A stretch of 64,000 bases of DNA from Pectinatus brassicae (GCF_014201835.1 NZ_JACHFH010000001.1:62001-126000); one strand, 5' to 3'; counted from the first letter of the stretch, positions 54,422 through 62,987 are shown. The notes: generated from the sequence alone by a model not told the origin. Made by a program: numbers and translations.

Positions 54422-55726
54422 TTATTCATCACGATATATACAATAACGGTTCTTGCCCGCATTTTTAGCCCTATACAATGCTACATCCGCACTTTTAGTT
54501 AGTTCCATAATGTCGCTGCCATTATAAGGATATATACTAATCCCAATACTGCATGTTACCAATATTGTTTTCTCTACAAGATAATACGGTTTTTGAATAA
54601 TATCTATTATCTTATTGGCAACAGTAATCACCGCATCTGTATCAGCAACATCTTCTATAATTAAAGTGAATTCATCGCCCCCCATACGAGCAACAATATC
54701 ATTTTTCCTAATAGTATGTGCTAATCGCTCTGACACCTTCTGCAGTAAAATATCACCAACATCATGCCCCAAACTATCATTAACATTTTTAAAATTATCT
54801 ACATCCAAAAAGAATGTTGCCAGCATTTTATTTTCTACCTTGGCCCGCATCAGTGCTTTTTTTAAATATTCATAATAAAAACGCCTGTTGGGCAGTCCTG
54901 TCAACGCATCATGATAAGCCTGATGGTAAAGTTCTGATTCATATTTTAATCGTTCTGTTAAATCATTGGTTATAGCATAATAATATTCTATTTCATCATC
55001 TATTTTGTTACGAATAACCCCTATCGTAACTGCTTCTAAATAAAAAGTACCATTACGACGTTTATTCCAAATTTCACCTTTCCAGTTTCCAACTTTTTTT
55101 AATTTATCAATCATATCATCATAAAATTGTGCATTATGTCTTTTCGTTTTAAAAAACTTTATATTTTTCCCTTGTATTTCATTTAATATATAGCCGCATG
55201 ATGCTAAAAAAGCCTTATTGGCATCTAAAATACTGCCCTGACTGTCCGTTACTATAAAACCATTGTTAGCATACAAAAACAATTTTTTATGCAGCTGTAA
55301 TTTTTTGGCAATAAAATTTATCGCCGCTTTTTTTTTCTGCAATTTTTCTTCTAACTTAAGCTGTTCAGTAATATCCCGGCCAATGCTTACTGCCCCAATA
55401 AGCTTATTTTCATTATTGTATACCGGCACAACAGTTAGTGAAATATCTATTATTCTTCCATCCTTGGTTTGCCGTTTTGTAATAAAATTTTTTATCGGCT
55501 GATTATTGATAATATTGGATTCAATATATAGCAGCTGATCTTTTGTTTCTTTCGGTATTAATAATTTTATCGGCTTATCAACAATTTCCTGGGCTAAATA
55601 CCCATAGATAACAGTTGCTCCTTTACTCCAATATTTCACAGAAAAATTCATATCTTTTATAATTATGGCATCATTAGAAGATGACATAATCGTTTCAAAA
55701 TAAGTCTTTATATCAAATTCCATCAT
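54422..55726 (-). CDS. PAS-PAS-GGDEF diguanylate cyclase
   Basis: The start ATG 55726 is 5 nt after GGAGG; ATG 55738 overlaps the ribosome site. The 434-residue cytoplasmic protein has PAS 1 (SSSNDAIIIKDMNFSVKYWS) with a PAC segment, a basic/coiled linker, PAS 2 (LFLYANNGFIVTDSQGSILD), and a GGDEF domain (DALTGLPNRRFYYEYLKKAL; active site RMGGDEFTLI). The GGDEF motif is intact, so it should make cyclic di-GMP. There is no EAL domain. Its position next to the exopolysaccharide remnant may reflect old functional linkage. Confidence 0.93.
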   Translation of the reverse strand: MMEFDIKTYFETIMSSSNDAIIIKDMNFSVKYWSKGATVIYGYLAQEIVDKPIKLLIPKETKDQLLYIESNIINNQPIKNFITKRQTKDGRIIDISLTVVPVYNNENKLIGAVSIGRDITEQLKLEEKLQKKKAAINFIAKKLQLHKKLFLYANNGFIVTDSQGSILDANKAFLASCGYILNEIQGKNIKFFKTKRHNAQFYDDMIDKLKKVGNWKGEIWNKRRNGTFYLEAVTIGVIRNKIDDEIEYYYAITNDLTERLKYESELYHQAYHDALTGLPNRRFYYEYLKKALMRAKVENKMLATFFLDVDNFKNVNDSLGHDVGDILLQKVSERLAHTIRKNDIVARMGGDEFTLIIEDVADTDAVITVANKIIDIIQKPYYLVEKTILVTCSIGISIYPYNGSDIMELTKSADVALYRAKNAGKNRYCIYRDE

Positions 55727-55866
55727 AAATTCCTCCATGGCATTAAAATATTTAGTACAAATCCTTTGTCAAAAAATATTAACTTTAAGAAAATTGGTTC
55801 AATTTATAAAATTCCTCTTTACTATTCTATTTCCTTCTTGCAACTAAAATTAACTGCCTAAAAATA

Positions 55867-55900
55867 AATAAAAAACACCATCCAATTGGATGGTGTTCTT
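55867..55900 (-). terminator. Terminator of the 6S RNA gene
   Basis: The perfect palindrome AACACCATCC/GGATGGTGTT (55874-55897) is followed on the minus strand by T6 and further T-rich sequence. Confidence 0.8.
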
Positions 55901-56104
55901 TATAGGCCCAAAATGCCGTAACTTTCTACATGCCTAGACCTGCATATATGCAGGGCGGTACCTTAAGACAATACTTTTGCTATTCACTACAAGGTGATCC
56001 AGCAGCTATAAGTCAAAATCAGGTTCCTTTTTGGGAAAGAGTAAGGTTAGACATAATTAAAAAGCTTACAAACACTACAGGCCTGAGATATACGTTATTT
56101 CTGT
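55901..56104 (-). ncRNA. ssrS: 6S RNA
   Basis: On the minus strand a strong promoter (TTGCAC 56138-56133, 17-nt spacer, TATTAT 56115-56110) is followed by about 200 nt without a reading frame and a terminator. The 5' arm CTGTAGTGTTTGTAAGC and the 3' arm GTTACGGCATTTTGGGCC can pair (GTAA/TTAC, GGCC/GGCC). They echo the 6S arms of E. coli (CUGAGAUGUUCGCAAGC and GGCGGCAUCUCGG). Central hairpins include TTCC/GGAA and CCTGCATATATGCAGG. 6S RNA mimics an open promoter and binds housekeeping RNA polymerase. A covariance-model search would settle it. Confidence 0.72.
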
Positions 56105-56109
56105 AATTT

Positions 56110-56138
56110 ATAATAGCACAAATAAATATGCCGTGCAA
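56110..56138 (-). promoter_or_regulatory. Promoter of the 6S RNA gene
   Basis: TTGCAC, 17 nt, TATTAT on the minus strand, with transcription expected to start near 56104-56102. The interval 56139-56289 otherwise holds only a possible -10 (TAAAAT) for the next plus-strand gene. Confidence 0.65.
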
Positions 56139-56289
56139 GACTTGACAAATATACTTAAATTCTATACAGTTGTGCTACTGAATTATTTTTGGTAAAATTA
56201 GTGTAGTTTTTCACAATCACTATCGCATCTTACCACTGCTATTTTTTATTGTATATAATCCTATATTATCGAAAGAGGTATTTATTTAA

Positions 56290-56616
56290 ATGAATAATAC
56301 ATTTCAGGTTGCTGTTAATTGGTATGATTTTGAAACTTATAATGATATTGGCTATATTGAATATTATATTGAAGAAAAAAAAGCTGCTATCTTCTTAAAA
56401 TCAGAACAAGCAAAAAAATCCGTAACAGATTTCTTAGCTAAAAGTCTTACTTTGCAAATTCCTCATAAAACAATGCATGATTTCACATCGATTACTATAA
56501 ATCCACTAGATAATCTTGATAACTTCAAATTGGCCTTAACACGTTTATGGGAACATACCAATGTCTATGTTAATTGGAGCCGTCCTGTTGACTATGTCAT
56601 TGAGCATATGGATTAA
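56290..56616 (+). CDS. Hypothetical protein, 108 aa
   Basis: The product MNNTFQVAVNWYDFETYNDI and onward is acidic, soluble, rich in aromatic residues, and without a signal peptide. It has no motif I can place. AGAGG is about 11 nt upstream, and a terminator follows, so it is a single-gene unit. Confidence 0.6.
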   Translation: MNNTFQVAVNWYDFETYNDIGYIEYYIEEKKAAIFLKSEQAKKSVTDFLAKSLTLQIPHKTMHDFTSITINPLDNLDNFKLALTRLWEHTNVYVNWSRPVDYVIEHMD

Positions 56617-56623
56617 AAAATAA

Positions 56624-56660
56624 TAAAAATGCTGCTTACTAAATGTAAGCATCATTTTTA
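56624..56660. terminator. Terminator between the 108-aa gene and the LmeA-like gene
   Basis: AAAAATG..CTTAC pairs with GTAAG..CATTTTT and serves both converging genes. Confidence 0.75.
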
Positions 56661-57338
56661 TTATAAAATATTTTTTATTGTGTTAATAAGCATATTGCCG
56701 CCATTAATTGAAGTGTGTAAATATAATACTCCTTCAGCACTTGTTATATCATCAATGTTTACAGCGTCAACTAAACTGTTGCCCATTATTTCCACTTGCT
56801 TCAATGATGATTTATCAATAAATGGTTTAAAATTTATTATTAAATTATTATCTTTTGCTTCTACTGCTACTCCATATTGATTATCACTTAGGGGATTGCC
56901 AAACAATTTCATCAGCATACCAATACTCATACGTGAAAAAAGCCAGGAAGTAACCGGACGATTAAGTAATTCCTTTTTATCAATATGGACGGTCATCGAA
57001 GACATATCCTTATTTTGTTTAAAGGCAGTAATTGTTCCTTCCACTTTTATTTTTCCCGAAGCTGCTGTATCAATATCAGCTTCTATTTTATTATCCGCAT
57101 GAATATTAAGCTTTACCTGCTTAAATTCCGGATATTCCGCTAAAACTGACTGCAGATAATTATCAATAGCCGTTTGCGGTACAGCCACAACACCATCCTC
57201 AAGCTGATTCATAGTTTGGGCATTCCATGTGTCTTCAATAATTTTTTGTGAATTATCACTTATAAAACTAAAGGCAAATACAGATTGTGAGAAAAAAACT
57301 AAAAACGTTAAACATAACAAAACGACCTTACGCCGCAT
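56661..57338 (-). CDS. LmeA-like (DUF2993) exported phospholipid-binding protein
   Basis: The start ATG 57338 lies 7 nt after GAGGTG (TTG 57344 is the alternative). The 225-residue product has a signal peptide (MRRKVVLLCLTFLVFFSQSV then FA) and a long beta-rich body with repeated VKLNIHADNKIEADI- and IKVEGTITAF-type strands, the pattern of DUF2993/LmeA proteins, which resemble BPI/TULIP lipid-binding folds. It probably binds lipid in the envelope. Confidence 0.72.
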   Translation of the reverse strand: MRRKVVLLCLTFLVFFSQSVFAFSFISDNSQKIIEDTWNAQTMNQLEDGVVAVPQTAIDNYLQSVLAEYPEFKQVKLNIHADNKIEADIDTAASGKIKVEGTITAFKQNKDMSSMTVHIDKKELLNRPVTSWLFSRMSIGMLMKLFGNPLSDNQYGVAVEAKDNNLIINFKPFIDKSSLKQVEIMGNSLVDAVNIDDITSAEGVLYLHTSINGGNMLINTIKNIL

Positions 57339-57437
57339 AGTCAAGCACCTCTATTAATAAAATTAGAATATATTGCTCACCTATTATACATTCTTCTATC
57401 ATAATATAAAAGAGGAAAAATAAAATATTTTATATAA

Positions 57438-57490
57438 AAAAAAACCAATCGCTCTATCTAAAAAAATAATAGAACAATTGGTTTTTTTAT
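57438..57490 (-). terminator. Terminator of the yjbQ-tpi-like operon
   Basis: AAAAACCAAT..TCTAT pairs with ATAGA..ATTGGTTTTT, with long A and T runs; it directly follows the YjbQ-like stop. Confidence 0.75.
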
Positions 57491-58011
57491 TATTCACCAA
57501 TAATGATAATCTTACATTTACGCGGACGCGGTCTGGCCCTGTCAAAATCAACAAAATAAACATAGCCCGTTGTCCCCACTCCAAGCTTGCCTTCATCAAC
57601 TTCAAAAGTTTCACTGGAGCCAATAAGCGTTGCCTTTAAATGGGCATCACAGTTCAAAAGGGCACTACGGTCGCCGCCTGGTAAATAAAATTCCGCTTCC
57701 GGCCATGATTCAACTTCTGCAAAATGTTTTTCGCCGGGATAATTATACTGCCCCTGTTCAATATTATCCGGTATGATTTTTTTAAGTACATTATTTAAAT
57801 CTACTTGTAAAAATTCATCGCCATTTTCATCATAATCATGTACGAATTCCTCAAAAAAAACAGCACAGGTTGTATGCGGTGATATTACCGTACAAATTCC
57901 ATTTTTTATCCTGCTGTTTTCAATAGCCTTTTTTACACTCTTAGTAATATCAATAAAAGTAGGCCGTTGTCCATGTGATTCCAGTTTAATCGTTTCCTTA
58001 TAAACCGTCAT
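57490..58011 (-). CDS. YjbQ/UPF0047-family protein
   Basis: The 173-residue protein has FIDITKSVKKAIENSRIKNG, the conserved CTVISPHTTCAVFFEEF, a D-x-D-x-N region, LNCDAHLKATLIGSSETFEV and the C-terminal GTTGYVYFVDFDRARPRPRK. Members of the YjbQ family have been linked to weak thiamine-phosphate synthase activity, but the physiological role is unsettled. It is 17 nt downstream of the TIM-like gene and must be co-transcribed, so it falls under the same GntR control. Confidence 0.88.
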   Translation of the reverse strand: MTVYKETIKLESHGQRPTFIDITKSVKKAIENSRIKNGICTVISPHTTCAVFFEEFVHDYDENGDEFLQVDLNNVLKKIIPDNIEQGQYNYPGEKHFAEVESWPEAEFYLPGGDRSALLNCDAHLKATLIGSSETFEVDEGKLGVGTTGYVYFVDFDRARPRPRKCKIIIIGE

Positions 58012-58028
58012 ATTTGTTCACACTCCAA

Positions 58029-58721
58029 TTAATTTTTTTCTCTTTCTGCTCTTAATATTGCCTCTATCATTTCTTCAACACGAGCAGCAGGATCTGGCGC
58101 ATTTAATATGCCACTCGTTGCCCCCGTACCATCTGCGCCAAGTTTTATAACATTATATACATCTTCAGGCGTAGTTATTCCTGAAGCAATCATTACCGCA
58201 ATATTGGGATTTATTTCTTTTATTTTTTCCGTTGTTTTTAATATATAGCTATTATCAGCGACCTTCCCTGTACCAATTAAATCCGTTGGCTCACATAATA
58301 AAATATCGGGATCTAGTTTGGCAATAGCTATCGCTTCCGTCAAAGAATCGGCGCAAACAATCGTAATTATATCTAATTCTTTAGCACGCTTAATACATTT
58401 TGTAAGTTCTGCCATTGTCAAAGGATTTTCAGCGTGATTTAAAAATACCGCACCAGCACCAGCCGCCTGCAATGACTCTGGTAATATATGTCCCATACCA
58501 CGCCCCGGTTTTAATGCTTCCATATGCTGCGCTGTTACTATTAACGTATTAGTATTTTCTTTTATATAACGAATATCAGTAAACGGACAGGTGAAAAAAA
58601 TCTGCAAATTACTTTTTTTTGCTGTCCTGTCAACAGCTTTTGCCAACTCTAAGGATTTTATTCCATACAAATAAGATTTTGGATTAACAACTAAAAAAGG
58701 ACATTTAACTTTTGTCATCAT
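58029..58721 (-). CDS. Triose-phosphate isomerase-like TIM-barrel protein
   Basis: The 230-residue protein resembles archaeal-type short TIM: FLVVNPKSYLYGIKSLELAK (Lys of the N-x-K-x-Y motif), FTCPFTDIRYI, FLNHAENPLTMAE (catalytic His), LLCEPTDLIGTGKV (catalytic Glu), and the phosphate loops VMIASGITTPEDV and LGADGTGATSGIL. Normal bacterial TpiA is about 250 residues and is usually in the gap-pgk cluster. A dedicated isomerase for a tetrose or pentose derivative is possible. GGAGG precedes the ATG pair. Confidence 0.82.
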   Translation of the reverse strand: MMTKVKCPFLVVNPKSYLYGIKSLELAKAVDRTAKKSNLQIFFTCPFTDIRYIKENTNTLIVTAQHMEALKPGRGMGHILPESLQAAGAGAVFLNHAENPLTMAELTKCIKRAKELDIITIVCADSLTEAIAIAKLDPDILLCEPTDLIGTGKVADNSYILKTTEKIKEINPNIAVMIASGITTPEDVYNVIKLGADGTGATSGILNAPDPAARVEEMIEAILRAEREKN

Positions 58722-58736
58722 AATTCCTCCATCATG

Positions 58737-58785
58737 TTTACCACTGGTTTAGATAAATATTACCATAGGTAAAAATTATATGCAA
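58737..58785 (-). promoter_or_regulatory. Promoter and two operator copies of the TIM-like operon
   Basis: On the minus strand TTGCAT (58785-58780), 17 nt, TAATAT (58762-58757). The palindrome TTACCATAGGTAA (58760-58772) lies in the spacer and touches the -10. A second copy with ACCACTGGT (58740-58748) lies just downstream of the expected start. The same motif occurs at the aldolase promoter, so this is the likely GntR site. Confidence 0.65.
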
Positions 58786-58926
58786 TATGTTTTTATAATA
58801 TTTTTTATTTTATTTAAATTCACTTTTTTCAAAGCATTTTTGTTAATATTGCTAATATCTGTTATTTATAATAGAATAAAAACAATGTTTTTATTATCTA
58901 CATTAAATCTTGGAGAATAATTATAT

Positions 58927-59652
58927 ATGGAAACTGAAAAAACAATGCCCTTACACGCAAAAATACAAAAAAAACTATTGGATAATTTCGCTGAATTGGA
59001 ATACTTTGCCCCCATACCCAGTGAACGAGAATTGTGCCAAAATTTTAACGTGAGCCGCCCGACTATCAGAAAAGCCTTAGAAAATCTGGAAAAAGATAAT
59101 TTAATCACCCGTATCCAGGGGCGCGGCTCCTTTTATATTGGCAACAAAGTTCCAATTGATTATTCCAATGCCAATAATCATGGGTTAGGCTTATTTCAAG
59201 TCCTTACCTCTGCTGGAAAAATTACCAAGAGTTCCGTATTACAGCAAGATATTGAAGTTCCCCATGCTGATATCGCCGCCTGCCTGAATCTTAAAGAAGA
59301 TGAACTGGTATTTCATCTAAAACGCCTGCGTTATGTCAATAATGAGCTTTATTCATTATCCGATGATTACATTCCACTTAATCTTTGTCCACAGCTAATG
59401 CAAACCGATTTTACCAATATTTCACTGTTTCGTATTTTGGAAAATAATAATATTATTCCTTTTAAAGAAGATAAGACTATTGAAGTAAAAAAAGCCGATA
59501 TACAAGAAGCAACCTATCTAAACTTACAAAAAAATGCTCCATTATCAGTTACCCGTATTATCACCTACGATAAGTCCGGCAATATCATTCAATATGCTAC
59601 CGCCAAAGCAGATGCCTATAAAAGCCGTTTTAGAATCATTTCCACAATATAA
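58927..59652 (+). CDS. GntR-family regulator with UTRA domain
   Basis: The 241-residue protein has the GntR HTH (LEYFAPIPSERELCQNFNVS then RPTIRKALENLEKDNLITRI), the GRGSFYIG wing, and a UTRA ligand domain (DELVFHLKRLRYVNNELYSL, QEATYLNLQKNAPLSVTRII). It lies between the TIM-like operon and the aldolase gene, whose promoters share its likely operator. The effector is probably a sugar phosphate. TTGGAG precedes the ATG; its own promoter lacks the palindrome. Confidence 0.92.
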   Translation: METEKTMPLHAKIQKKLLDNFAELEYFAPIPSERELCQNFNVSRPTIRKALENLEKDNLITRIQGRGSFYIGNKVPIDYSNANNHGLGLFQVLTSAGKITKSSVLQQDIEVPHADIAACLNLKEDELVFHLKRLRYVNNELYSLSDDYIPLNLCPQLMQTDFTNISLFRILENNNIIPFKEDKTIEVKKADIQEATYLNLQKNAPLSVTRIITYDKSGNIIQYATAKADAYKSRFRIISTI

Positions 59653-59697
59653 AAAAAGTGTGCTAGTAATTTTTCAACACACTTTTGTCTTTTTTAT
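59653..59697 (+). terminator. Terminator of the GntR gene
   Basis: AAAAGTGTG (59654-59662) pairs with CACACTTTT (59678-59686), then a T-rich tail. Confidence 0.75.
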
Positions 59698-59753
59698 TGA
59701 CTTTTTACCATTGGTATTATATACTAATAAAAAAAATCATTACCACTGGTTAA
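59697..59753 (+). promoter_or_regulatory. Promoter and two operator copies of the aldolase gene
   Basis: TTGACT (59697-59702), 17 nt, TATACT (59720-59725). ACCATTGGT (59707-59715) lies in the spacer and ACCACTGGT (59742-59750) just after the start site, the same arrangement as at the TIM-like promoter. Confidence 0.68.
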
Positions 59754-59775
59754 ATAATTTTTAGGAGTAATGATT

Positions 59776-60609
59776 ATGTTAGTAAATTCAAAAGAAATAT
59801 TACAAAAAGCGAAAAATGGTAATTACGGCGTAGTTGCCCCTGATTTTATCGACCTTGACTCAGCAAGAACCTTTGTCCAAGTTGCGGAAAAATTAAATAC
59901 ACCAATCCTACTGTCATTTGCCGAAGCCCACAAGCATGTTATTACTTTAGAAGAAGCAGCTGTTATCGGTAAAATGGTTGCCAAGCAGGTAAATGTTCCA
60001 ATTGCCCTGCATCTTGATCATGGTACTAACATCAATTATTTAAAAGATGCTATAAAATTGGGGTTCAGCTCTGTTATGATTGATGCTTCCATGTATGACT
60101 TAACAGAAAATATCCGTATAACTAAAGAAATCGTAGCTTTAGCCCATGCTAATAATGTAACTGTTGAAGCTGAAATAGGCCATGTTGGCGGCAATGAAGA
60201 AAATCCCAGTGCCGCCCAAGCTGAAGATTCTATCTATACTACTGTAGAAGAAGCCCGTGAATTTGTTAAACATACCAATATTGATTCCCTAGCAGTTTCT
60301 ATCGGCACAGCTCATGGTGTATATAAAAACAATAAAAATCCGGTGCTTAATTTTGAACGCTTACATGAATTAGCCGCTGCTATTACTATTCCACTTGTTT
60401 TACATGGTAGCTCTGGTACCGGTGAAGAAAATTTAAAAAGATGCGTAAACGAAGGTATTTCCAAAGTCAATATCTTTACTGATTTTCTTGTCAGTGCTAT
60501 GAAAGAAATAAAAGAAAATCCCGCAAAAGATTATTTAGAATTAAAAAAATCAGCTAATCTTGGCATGGAAAAAATGCTTACTTATTATATAAATCTCTTA
60601 TCAAAATAA
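59776..60609 (+). CDS. Class II fructose-bisphosphate aldolase-family protein
   Basis: The start ATG 59776 is 8 nt after AGGAG; ATG 59770 is only 2 nt from it. The 277-residue protein has the class II zinc site IALHLDHGTN, GFSSVMIDAS, VEAEIGHVGG, VSIGTAHGVYK and VLHGSSGTGEENLKRCV. It cleaves a ketose-1,6-bisphosphate or relative; GatY/KbaY/IolJ-type specificity cannot be excluded. With the TIM-like enzyme it could turn a ketose bisphosphate into glycolytic trioses. No kinase or transporter is adjacent. Confidence 0.9.
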   Translation: MLVNSKEILQKAKNGNYGVVAPDFIDLDSARTFVQVAEKLNTPILLSFAEAHKHVITLEEAAVIGKMVAKQVNVPIALHLDHGTNINYLKDAIKLGFSSVMIDASMYDLTENIRITKEIVALAHANNVTVEAEIGHVGGNEENPSAAQAEDSIYTTVEEAREFVKHTNIDSLAVSIGTAHGVYKNNKNPVLNFERLHELAAAITIPLVLHGSSGTGEENLKRCVNEGISKVNIFTDFLVSAMKEIKENPAKDYLELKKSANLGMEKMLTYYINLLSK

Positions 60610-60633
60610 CTAAATAAAATATTTTAACGCTTA

Positions 60634-60685
60634 AATTCCCCCATAAATTACAATTGAAAAGCTAATTTATGGGGAAGTTTTTTAT
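60634..60685 (+). terminator. Terminator of the aldolase gene
   Basis: TTCCCCCATAAATTA pairs with TAATTTATGGGGAA, followed by GTTTTTTAT. Confidence 0.85.
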
Positions 60686-60741
60686 ATTTTTATTTGACAT
60701 ATAAATATTTGTATGTTACAACTATACAAGAGGTGAGAGTT

Positions 60742-61197
60742 ATTATCAGTAGTGAAGAAAAATACCAGCGATGTGTACAAGATATTGGCGTATTACTGCG
60801 TAAGACTGTACGTACTTTTCAAATGCTGGAGCGCGAACAAATCAGAACGCACGGCCTAACTAATTCCCAGTGTTATATATTGCTGGAATTATATAAGTTC
60901 AAGACTTTATCTATTAATGAAATAAGCCAGCATCTGCATTTAAATATCAGTACCATCACTCGGATAATGAATAATCTTGTACGCGATAAATTAATTATCC
61001 GTACTAAAGCCGACTATGATAAACGAATAGTAGAAGCAAAACTCACTGACAGCGGTCTTGCTGCTGCACAGCTATTGCAAAAAGATATAGAAAACTATTA
61101 CAAAAAAGTCATCACTAATCTCCCTAAAGGCCATGTTAGGGAAGTAATGAACTCGTTTGAATTATTGGTAGAGGCTTTATCTAAGGCCAGTCAATAA
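60742..61197 (+). CDS. MarR-family transcriptional regulator, probable ATT start
   Basis: The upstream ATG (60694) lies inside a promoter-like TTGACA stretch with no ribosome site. AAGAGGTG (60728-60735) is 6 nt before ATT 60742, giving an N-terminus ISSEEKYQRCVQDIGVLLRK; the GTG at 60733 is part of the ribosome site. The product (about 151 residues) has the MarR winged helix (LSINEISQHLHLNISTITRI, then DKLIIRTKADYDKRIVEAKL). It probably controls the DapL-like gene that follows, or itself. Confidence 0.85.
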   Translation: MISSEEKYQRCVQDIGVLLRKTVRTFQMLEREQIRTHGLTNSQCYILLELYKFKTLSINEISQHLHLNISTITRIMNNLVRDKLIIRTKADYDKRIVEAKLTDSGLAAAQLLQKDIENYYKKVITNLPKGHVREVMNSFELLVEALSKASQ

Positions 61198-61264
61198 TCA
61201 CTGTTATCTCATTAACCACCACTTTTACTTGTATGATACAAATAATTATAAAGGAGTTTTTTTC

Positions 61265-62503
61265 ATGCAAAATGATTTTATCCAAGAAGCTTTCGCTGAC
61301 CGTATCGGCGGCAATAAATTTGGTAAGGGTACCGTTTTATATAAATTCGAAAAAATAAAACGTGCTAAACGAGAAGCCCATGCTAAAAACCCCAATCTAC
61401 CATTAATTGATTTAGGCGTCGGTGAACCAGACTGGAAAGCAGATGATACTGTTGTTGAAGTTCTTTATGAACAGGCTAAACTTAAAGAAAACCGCTTTTA
61501 TACCGATAATGGTCTGCAGGAATTTAAAGATGCTGCCACTAAATATATGTCTGACGTATTTAATGTCGACGGCCTTGATCCAGTAAACGAAATCAACCAT
61601 GGTATTGGTTCCAAGCCAATACTTGCTCTTTTGCCACAAGCATTTATTAATCCAGGCGATATCACCATTATGACCGTACCAGGCTATCCTGTCATGGGCA
61701 GCGCTACTAAAGGTCTAGGCGGTGAAGTTGTCAATCTGCCGCTTTTACCAGAAAATAATTTTCTGCCTAATCTTGATTCCTTAACTGAAGAACAGTGCCA
61801 AAAAGCCAAATTATTATATTTAAACTATCCTAATAATCCTACCGGTGCCGTGGCCACCAAAGAATTTTTCGAAAAAGTCGTAGTCTTTGCCAAAAAACAT
61901 AATATCATTGTCGTATCTGATGCCGCTTATGCTGCCCTTACCTTTGATGGTGAAAAACCATTGAGCTTCTTATCTATTGAAGGTGCTAAAGATATCGGCG
62001 TAGAAATTCATTCGCTATCCAAGGCCTTTAATATGACTGGCTGGCGATTAGCTTTTATCTGCGGCAATGAAAAAGTAATAAAAGGCTTCGCTGCCGTAAA
62101 AGACAATAATGATTCCGGTCAATTTGCTGCTATTCAAAAAGCTGGTATCTATTGCTTTAACCATCCTGAAATCACTGAAAAAACTGCCTTAAAATATTCC
62201 CGTCGTCATAATTTACTGGTAACAGCATTAAAAGAACTTGGCTTTGCTGCCCAAAAACCTAAAGCCTCTTTCTATATCTATGTGAAAATTCCCCAAGGAA
62301 CTAAAAGTGGCATAAAATTTACATCAGCTGAAGATTTTTGTGAGTTTTTAATTAAACAGCAGCTTATTTCCACTGTACCATGGGATGATGCCGGTCCTTA
62401 TGTACGTATGTCAGTGACTTTTGAAGCTGATACTGAACAGGATGAAATGGCTATTATTAAGGAAATAAAACATCGTCTAAGCAATATCGAATTTATTTTT
62501 TAA
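61265..62503 (+). CDS. dapL: LL-diaminopimelate aminotransferase-like enzyme
   Basis: The start ATG 61265 is 8 nt after AAGGAG; a longer frame from 61229 lacks a ribosome site. The 412-residue fold-type I aminotransferase has LIDLGVGEPDWKADDTVVEV (about 38-57), LYLNYPNNPTGAVATKEFF, VVSDAAYAALTFDG, the PLP Lys in HSLSKAFNMTGWRLAF, and the C-terminal Arg in YVRMSVTFEAD. DapL converts tetrahydrodipicolinate to LL-DAP in one step, for lysine and peptidoglycan. A related aminotransferase role is possible. Confidence 0.85.
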   Translation: MQNDFIQEAFADRIGGNKFGKGTVLYKFEKIKRAKREAHAKNPNLPLIDLGVGEPDWKADDTVVEVLYEQAKLKENRFYTDNGLQEFKDAATKYMSDVFNVDGLDPVNEINHGIGSKPILALLPQAFINPGDITIMTVPGYPVMGSATKGLGGEVVNLPLLPENNFLPNLDSLTEEQCQKAKLLYLNYPNNPTGAVATKEFFEKVVVFAKKHNIIVVSDAAYAALTFDGEKPLSFLSIEGAKDIGVEIHSLSKAFNMTGWRLAFICGNEKVIKGFAAVKDNNDSGQFAAIQKAGIYCFNHPEITEKTALKYSRRHNLLVTALKELGFAAQKPKASFYIYVKIPQGTKSGIKFTSAEDFCEFLIKQQLISTVPWDDAGPYVRMSVTFEADTEQDEMAIIKEIKHRLSNIEFIF

Positions 62504-62516
62504 GGAGCGTCATATA

Positions 62517-62987
62517 ATGATAAAAGAAATGCGCCGCAAAGACCGTCAAATGTCTGATGACAATACGAAATCCGTACTACATAACGCTTTATATGGAACC
62601 TTATCAACCAGTAACAATGAAAATATTCCTTATGGCGTTCCTATCAGTTTTGCCTATGATGGCACTGATAATATTTATCTGCATTGTGCGGCTGAGGGTA
62701 TGAAATTAGATAATATCAAAGTAAATTCCAATGTCTGCTTCTCTACCGTAGAAAGTGCTGCAACTGATGCCGCTAAATTTACCAGTCAGTTTAAATCCGC
62801 TATAGCTTTTGGCACAATATCAGTCTTAACGGATATTCCCGAAAAAAAAGCAGCGCTGACTCTTTTAATAAAAAAATACAGTCCTGAATTTTATGACAAG
62901 GGCATGGGCTATATTGAAAAAGCCTGTGAAAAAACCACTGTCTTAAAAATAAAAATTTCTACTATGACCGGCAAAGAACATAAGTAA
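62517..62987 (+). CDS. FMN-binding split-barrel protein (pyridoxamine 5'-phosphate oxidase family, NimA-like)
   Basis: The 156-residue protein begins MIKEMRRKDRQMSDDNTKSV and has LYGTLSTSNNENIPYGVPIS and IYLHCAAEGMKLDNIKVNSN VCFS, the flavin split-barrel pattern of NimA-like proteins. It probably binds FMN and reduces small aromatic or nitro compounds. It is 13 nt after dapL in the same operon. Confidence 0.85.
   Translation: MIKEMRRKDRQMSDDNTKSVLHNALYGTLSTSNNENIPYGVPISFAYDGTDNIYLHCAAEGMKLDNIKVNSNVCFSTVESAATDAAKFTSQFKSAIAFGTISVLTDIPEKKAALTLLIKKYSPEFYDKGMGYIEKACEKTTVLKIKISTMTGKEHK

Noticed and set aside
55920-55985. T-box motif (GGTACCGC on the minus strand)
   Set aside because: The match is short, lacks the GGGTGG part and a specifier stem, and the downstream terminator has no complementarity to it. 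The 6S RNA reading explains the segment better.
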